A stretch of 8,699 nt of DNA. Origin: Alphaproteobacteria bacterium (GTDB lineage: Bacteria; Pseudomonadota; Alphaproteobacteria; Caulobacterales; Caulobacteraceae). Below the pieces are notes generated by a model that worked only from the letters and a program-made list of their open reading frames with translations, was not told the DNA's origin and ran no database searches. The stretch is taken from assembly GCA_018895795.1 (NCBI GenBank), contig JAHINZ010000350.1, forward strand, positions 1 through 8,699. Reading direction: 5' to 3'. Position numbers and translations under genes: made by a program. Positions 5,571 to 8,699 of this stretch are shown one piece after another; within the stretch, counting starts at the first letter, position 1, and every line of letters begins with the position of its first letter.

Positions 5571-6341
5571 TCAGGCGACCTTGCTGAAATCGGCCGGACG
5601 GCGCTCGGCGAAGGCCATGAAGGCCTCGCGCGCCTCGGCGGTCTGCAGGCGCTCGGCGAACAGCGCGCCTTCCTTGTCCATCAGGGCGGCGATCTTCTCG
5701 GCGTCGCGCATCAGACCCTTGGTCACGGTCAGGGCGCCCAGCGGACGCTTGGCCAGCTGGTCGGCGGCGGCCCGGGCCCGGGCCCGCAGATCTTCAAGCG
5801 GCACCACCGCGTTGGAAAGCCCCCAGGCGGCGGCGGTGGTCCCGTCCACCGCTTCGCCCAGGGCGAACATGGCGTAGGCGCGGGCATGGCCGATGCGGGC
5901 CGGCAACAGCCAGCTGGAGGCGGCCTCGGGGGCCAGGGCCAGATTGACGAACGGCACGGTCAGGCGCGCGTCGGGGCTGGTGAACACCAGATCGCAATGC
6001 AGCAGCATGGTCGTGCCCACCCCGACGGCCTGGCCGTGCACGGCGGCGACCAGCGGCCGCGTCGCCCTGGCCAGGGCCTTCAGGAACCGCCAGACATGGC
6101 GCTCCTCGGTGAAGCTTCCCGTGGCCTGGGCGGTGAAGTCCTTCAGGTCATTGCCCGAGCTGAAGCTGTCGCCGTCGCCCTGGAATACGACCACCCGCAC
6201 CTCGGGATCGCGCTCGGCCCGTTCCAGACTGTCGGCCAGCACGCCGTACATGGCGTTGCTCAGCGCGTTCTTCTTGTCGGGACGGGCCAGGGTCAGCGTC
6301 ATCACGCCGGCGTCGATCTCGACCTTCACATGCTCGGTCAT
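5571..6341 (-). CDS. Enoyl-CoA hydratase/isomerase (crotonase) family protein
   Basis: This is a 256-residue crotonase-fold enzyme acting on an acyl-CoA thioester in the cytoplasm. The oxyanion-hole segments are FSSGNDLKDF (60-69) and AAVHGQAVGVGTTMLLHCDL (99-118). The classical hydratase pair Glu144/Glu164 is not obvious: the first position falls in TVPFVNLALAPE. Instead LAPEAASSWLLP (136-147) has a Pro-Glu (Glu139) followed by A-x-S-S, as in the monofunctional delta3,delta2-enoyl-CoA isomerases (ECI2/Eci1 type), where that Glu is the acid/base. So an isomerase or related reaction is more likely than hydration. The start ATG at 6341 has AAAGGAG five to six bases upstream, the best ribosome site in the cluster, and overlaps the marR stop (ATGA). 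Confidence 0.92.
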   Translation of the reverse strand: MTEHVKVEIDAGVMTLTLARPDKKNALSNAMYGVLADSLERAERDPEVRVVVFQGDGDSFSSGNDLKDFTAQATGSFTEERHVWRFLKALARATRPLVAAVHGQAVGVGTTMLLHCDLVFTSPDARLTVPFVNLALAPEAASSWLLPARIGHARAYAMFALGEAVDGTTAAAWGLSNAVVPLEDLRARARAAADQLAKRPLGALTVTKGLMRDAEKIAALMDKEGALFAERLQTAEAREAFMAFAERRPADFSKVA

Positions 6342-6781
6342 GCGATCTCTCCTTTGGGGAACTTGGTTTGCAGGCTCATCAGCCAGCGGGCGACCACGGC
6401 GATCTCGTCGTCCGAGAAGCCTTCGGTCAGGGTTGCGTTGACGCCGTCCAGGCCGCCCTTGGCGTCTTCCCGCGCGGCGCGGCCCTTGTCGGTCAGGTAC
6501 AGCCGCAGGACGCGGCCGTCGGCCGGGTCGGAGCGGCGCTCGACCAGATCGACCTTGGCCATCCGATCGATCAGGCCGGTCATGGCCGAGGGGGCCAGGT
6601 CCAGGGCTTCGGCCGCCTCGCCGATCAGGGCGCCGTCGCGCTGTCCCAGGAAGAACAGCACGCCGGAATGGGCGGCGGTCAGCCCGCCCTTGGCCGCCAT
6701 CGCCGCCTCGATCCAGCGTTGAACGCGCCGATGGCCGGCGTTGAGCAGGAAGACGAGACGGCGGTCGGGCGGGGTGGCCAT
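6338..6781 (-). CDS. MarR family transcriptional regulator
   Basis: This is a 147-residue dimeric winged-helix regulator of normal MarR length. N- and C-terminal helices (about 5-30 and 110-138) form the dimer interface. The helix-turn-helix is at about 50-77, with a recognition helix around LAPSAMTGLIDRM. The wing is ERRSDPADGRVLRLYLTDKG (81-100), with the conserved Asp-x-x-Asp-Gly-Arg. Such proteins usually repress their own operon and release DNA on binding a small aromatic, lipophilic or acyl-CoA ligand. A near-palindrome at 6795-6812 lies 13 bases before the start codon and is the likely binding site. The gene is followed with a 4-base overlap by the crotonase gene, so the regulator is probably co-transcribed with its targets. 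The ligand is unknown. Confidence 0.93.
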   Translation of the reverse strand: MATPPDRRLVFLLNAGHRRVQRWIEAAMAAKGGLTAAHSGVLFFLGQRDGALIGEAAEALDLAPSAMTGLIDRMAKVDLVERRSDPADGRVLRLYLTDKGRAAREDAKGGLDGVNATLTEGFSDDEIAVVARWLMSLQTKFPKGEIA

Positions 6782-6794
6782 GGCGTCACGCTAG

Positions 6795-6812
6795 TATTTC
6801 GCGCACGAAATA
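6795..6812 (-). promoter_or_regulatory. Probable MarR operator upstream of marR
   Basis: TATTTCG (6795-6801) and CGAAATA (6806-6812) form a 7-bp perfect inverted repeat around CGCA; counting the centre, 16 of 18 positions are symmetric. Size and symmetry fit MarR dimer sites. It lies in the 31-base gap between the hydrolase stop (its last base is next to the site) and the marR start, so it must overlap or closely follow any marR promoter. A TTGATA (minus strand, starting inside the hydrolase stop region) and TACTAG flank it but are only 14 bases apart, so the exact promoter is uncertain. Confidence 0.65.
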
Positions 6813-7904
6813 TCAAACGTCTGTTTCGACCCCATCGATCGCGCCGTACCAGCACACCCCCTCGGCGTCGGCGTCGCGGCGGACGCGACCCCGGCCGATC
6901 AGGCAGTTCAGATGGGCCAGGGCCTCGCCGGTCGCCATGCCCAGCAGGTCGGGACCGATCGGGCGAGCGAACAGGGCGCCGAACACGTCGACGGCTCGCT
7001 TGGGTTCGGCCAGCTTCTTTTCCAGCCGCCCCAGGCCCCGTTCGTGACCGCCGATCAGATGGTCGATCCGGGCGTGCAGGCCATGGAACGGGTCATTGTG
7101 GGCCGGCAGGACCAGCACGCTGTCGGGCACGATCGCCTTGACCTTGGCCAGGGAGGTCAGCCAGTCGCTCAACGGATCGGCTTCGGGTTCGGTGGGGAAG
7201 ACCGAGACATTGGACGAGATGCGCGGCAACACCTGGTCGCCGCTGATCAGCACGTCCAGTTCCGGACACCACAGGCAGGCATGGTCGGGCGAATGGCCCT
7301 GACCGGTCACCACCCGCCAGATCCGGCCGCCGATGTCGAAATCCTCGCCATCCGACAGCCGCCGATAGCTGTCGGGCAGGGCGTAGACCGCCTTGCCGAA
7401 GCCGCCGAACCGCGCCCGGTAGTTCTCGATCGCGTCCTCGTCCCAGCCGGCGGCCTTGAAGAACCGCACCCCGTCCTCGGGCGCCTCGCGGCCGGTGTCG
7501 GCCACCAGCATCCGGCACTGGAAATATTCCAGCCGGGTCATCCACAGCCGGCACTCGAACTTGCGGACGATCCAGCCGGCCAGGCCCACATGGTCGGGAT
7601 GCAGATGGGTGCAGATCACCCGGGTAATCGGCTTGCCGCCCAGGGCCCCCGCGAAGGCGGCGCGCCAGGCCTGGCTGGTCTCCTTGGTCTGGACGCCGGT
7701 GTCGACGATCGCCCAGCCCTCGCCGTCGGCCAGGGCCCAGACATTGATGAACTGCAGCGAGCCGCCCAGCGGCTGGCGCAGCCACAAGACCCCCGGCGCG
7801 ACCTCGACGGCCTCCCCGGTTCCCTGCTCGGGCGCGGTCTCGAACGGGTAGACCAGCTTGGGCCTGCGCGGTTCGGTCGCATCCTCTTCAAGTCCGTCGC
7901 GCAT
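6813..7904 (-). CDS. Metallo-beta-lactamase-fold hydrolase with LACTB2-like C-terminal winged helix
   Basis: This is a 363-residue MBL-fold hydrolase. The metal site is complete: H100-x-H102-x-D104-H105 in THLHPDHVG, a further His204 in GQGHSPDH, Asp223 in ISGDQVLP and His269 in LPAHND. The last 80 residues (about 281-345, HLIGGHERGL...ATGEALAHLNCLIGRGRVRR) look like the winged-helix tail of LACTB2/glyoxalase II-like MBL proteins. Relatives hydrolyse thioesters, lactones or phosphodiesters; in this context an acyl thioester or lactone is attractive but unproven. The ATG at 7904 is chosen over an in-frame GTG at 7958 because AGGGAG lies six bases before it. It is the first gene of the minus-strand cluster, divergent from the secreted repeat protein, and its stop directly abuts the proposed MarR operator. 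Confidence 0.92.
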   Translation of the reverse strand: MRDGLEEDATEPRRPKLVYPFETAPEQGTGEAVEVAPGVLWLRQPLGGSLQFINVWALADGEGWAIVDTGVQTKETSQAWRAAFAGALGGKPITRVICTHLHPDHVGLAGWIVRKFECRLWMTRLEYFQCRMLVADTGREAPEDGVRFFKAAGWDEDAIENYRARFGGFGKAVYALPDSYRRLSDGEDFDIGGRIWRVVTGQGHSPDHACLWCPELDVLISGDQVLPRISSNVSVFPTEPEADPLSDWLTSLAKVKAIVPDSVLVLPAHNDPFHGLHARIDHLIGGHERGLGRLEKKLAEPKRAVDVFGALFARPIGPDLLGMATGEALAHLNCLIGRGRVRRDADAEGVCWYGAIDGVETDV

Positions 7905-8012
7905 GAGTCGCTCCCTGTCGCCATGTTTTCGCTCATCTCGGAGGACATCTTGACCCACAAGGCAAGCGCGCGCTTATGTCCGCGCGAGGAATCCACCCAG
8001 GAGATATTTCCC
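7905..8012. promoter_or_regulatory. Divergent intergenic region with candidate promoter and a 12-bp palindrome
   Basis: This 108-base gap must hold the promoters of the minus-strand hydrolase gene and the plus-strand secreted-protein gene. On the plus strand TTGACC (7950-7955) is a good -35 box, with a weak AT-containing -10 candidate around CTTATG (7973-7978), 17 bases on. AAGCGCGCGCTT (7964-7975) is a perfect 12-bp palindrome between them and could bind a regulator. AGGAG (7999-8003) is the ribosome site of the plus-strand gene and AGGGAG (minus strand, near 7911-7916) that of the hydrolase. No convincing minus-strand promoter is visible to me. Confidence 0.4.
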
Positions 8013-8699
8013 ATGAGGCCATTCGCGATCGGCTTGGCCGCCGCCCTCGCGCTCGGCGCGCTCGTGCCCGCCGCCGTCATTTCGGCGCCGAAAGAGAGCA
8101 AAGACAAGCCAGCCATTGACGCCAAGGCGCGTGAAGCGGGGATGAAAGACGCCCCGGCGCTGATGCAAGTCGCCGTGCCCAGCTGCGTCGTCGCCGACGC
8201 CCGCCTGATCGGCGCCGACAAGAAAACCAATTCCAGCTATTACGAAGTGGCCTGTAAGGACAGCATCGGCTTCGCGGTGATCGCCAAGAAGGACGCCGCG
8301 CCCCAGGCCTTCACCTGCTTGGAATCGAGCGCTCCGGGCCCCGACGGCAAGCCCAGCGCCCTGGCCTGTATCCTGCCCGGCAACGCCGACCCCAAGGCCG
8401 GCCTCAAGCCGTTCCTGGCCAAGGCCGGCGCCAATTGCGACATCGAAAACGCCCGCGCCATCGGCTCGGGCGCCAAGAACTCGTACTTCGAAGTCGCCTG
8501 CAAGGGCGGCGCGGGCTATGTCGTCCAGACCGCCAACCCGGCCACCGTGGCCGACGAGGTGATCGCCAACAGCTGCCTGCTCTATGAGGACGGCGCCAAT
8601 GTCAGCTGCAAGCTGACCGACAAGGCGACCCAACTGTCCATCGTCGACACCCTGGCCGCGGCGTCCGGCAAGTCGTGCCAACCCAAGGACAAGCGCTAC
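8013..8699 (+). CDS. Exported protein with cysteine-patterned ~80-residue tandem repeats (3' end outside window)
   Basis: At least 229 residues are open to the window edge with no stop. The first 25 residues (MRPFAIGLAAALALGALVPA and on) form a signal peptide with likely cleavage after ISA25. After a charged linker there are two repeats and the start of a third. Repeat 1 begins at Cys58 (CVVADARLIGADKK..YYEVACK), repeat 2 at Cys142 (CDIENARAIGSGAK..YFEVACK), and repeat 3 at Cys222 (CQPKDKRY, then the edge). Each has four cysteines: 58, 81, 102, 119 and 142, 163, 188, 199, suggesting disulfides outside the cytoplasm. AGGAG lies nine bases before the ATG, and codon third positions are strongly G/C. 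I do not know the family; the protein is probably periplasmic or secreted. The minus-strand ORFs here are shadows. Confidence 0.85.
   Translation, partial: MRPFAIGLAAALALGALVPAAVISAPKESKDKPAIDAKAREAGMKDAPALMQVAVPSCVVADARLIGADKKTNSSYYEVACKDSIGFAVIAKKDAAPQAFTCLESSAPGPDGKPSALACILPGNADPKAGLKPFLAKAGANCDIENARAIGSGAKNSYFEVACKGGAGYVVQTANPATVADEVIANSCLLYEDGANVSCKLTDKATQLSIVDTLAAASGKSCQPKDKRY

Noticed and set aside
5886..6722. A 278-residue plus-strand open frame across the crotonase and marR genes
   Set aside because: It crosses two well-supported overlapping minus-strand genes and shows no domain; a shadow.
7974..8681. A 235-residue minus-strand open frame at the right edge
   Set aside because: It is Gly/Ala/Val-rich without motifs, while the plus strand has a signal peptide, good ribosome site and a conserved internal repeat; the plus-strand frame is simply not closed within the window.

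Overview
The window reads as chromosomal DNA of a GC-rich alphaproteobacterium, most likely Caulobacteraceae (Caulobacter or a close relative). This is an inference from the very high third-position GC, the style of the gene products, and an intergenic inverted repeat built on CCTCATCCTGAGG and GTCCTTCGAGG cores, a type I associate with such genomes. No database search was possible. I see no tRNA, rRNA, CRISPR array, insertion sequence or phage gene, and no gene-free stretch longer than about 110 bases.

Left part (1-2747): single genes packed in alternating directions. The end of an MFS (EntS-like) exporter meets, tail to tail, an SSAT-like GNAT acetyltransferase; a two-armed palindromic element lies between them. 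The acetyltransferase and a TfoX N-terminal-domain protein are divergent, and their start codons overlap in one CATG. The TfoX-like gene then converges on a Fic-family protein, and both stop codons form the ends of one 12-bp palindrome. The Fic gene has its own AT-rich promoter, with an inverted repeat across the -10 box.

Centre (2748-7904, all minus strand): a tightly packed cluster that probably forms one or two transcripts. In transcription order it is: metallo-beta-lactamase-fold hydrolase, MarR regulator, crotonase (enoyl-CoA hydratase/isomerase), DUF3995-type 4-TM membrane protein, retinol-dehydrogenase-like SDR, 6-TM membrane protein, HSDL2-like SDR. Several junctions overlap by 1-4 bases (ATGA or TGATG). 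A near-perfect 18-bp palindrome in the 31-base gap before marR is the probable MarR operator. The likely theme is ligand-induced catabolism or detoxification of a lipophilic or acyl-CoA-linked compound: hydrolysis or thioester cleavage, double-bond chemistry, and two redox steps by SDRs, each preceded by a small membrane protein. The substrate cannot be read from the sequence.

Right edge (8013-8699, plus strand): an open reading frame that runs off the window without a stop. It encodes an exported protein with a signal peptide and a cysteine-patterned tandem repeat of about 80 residues. It starts divergently from the hydrolase gene and I recognise no family for it.
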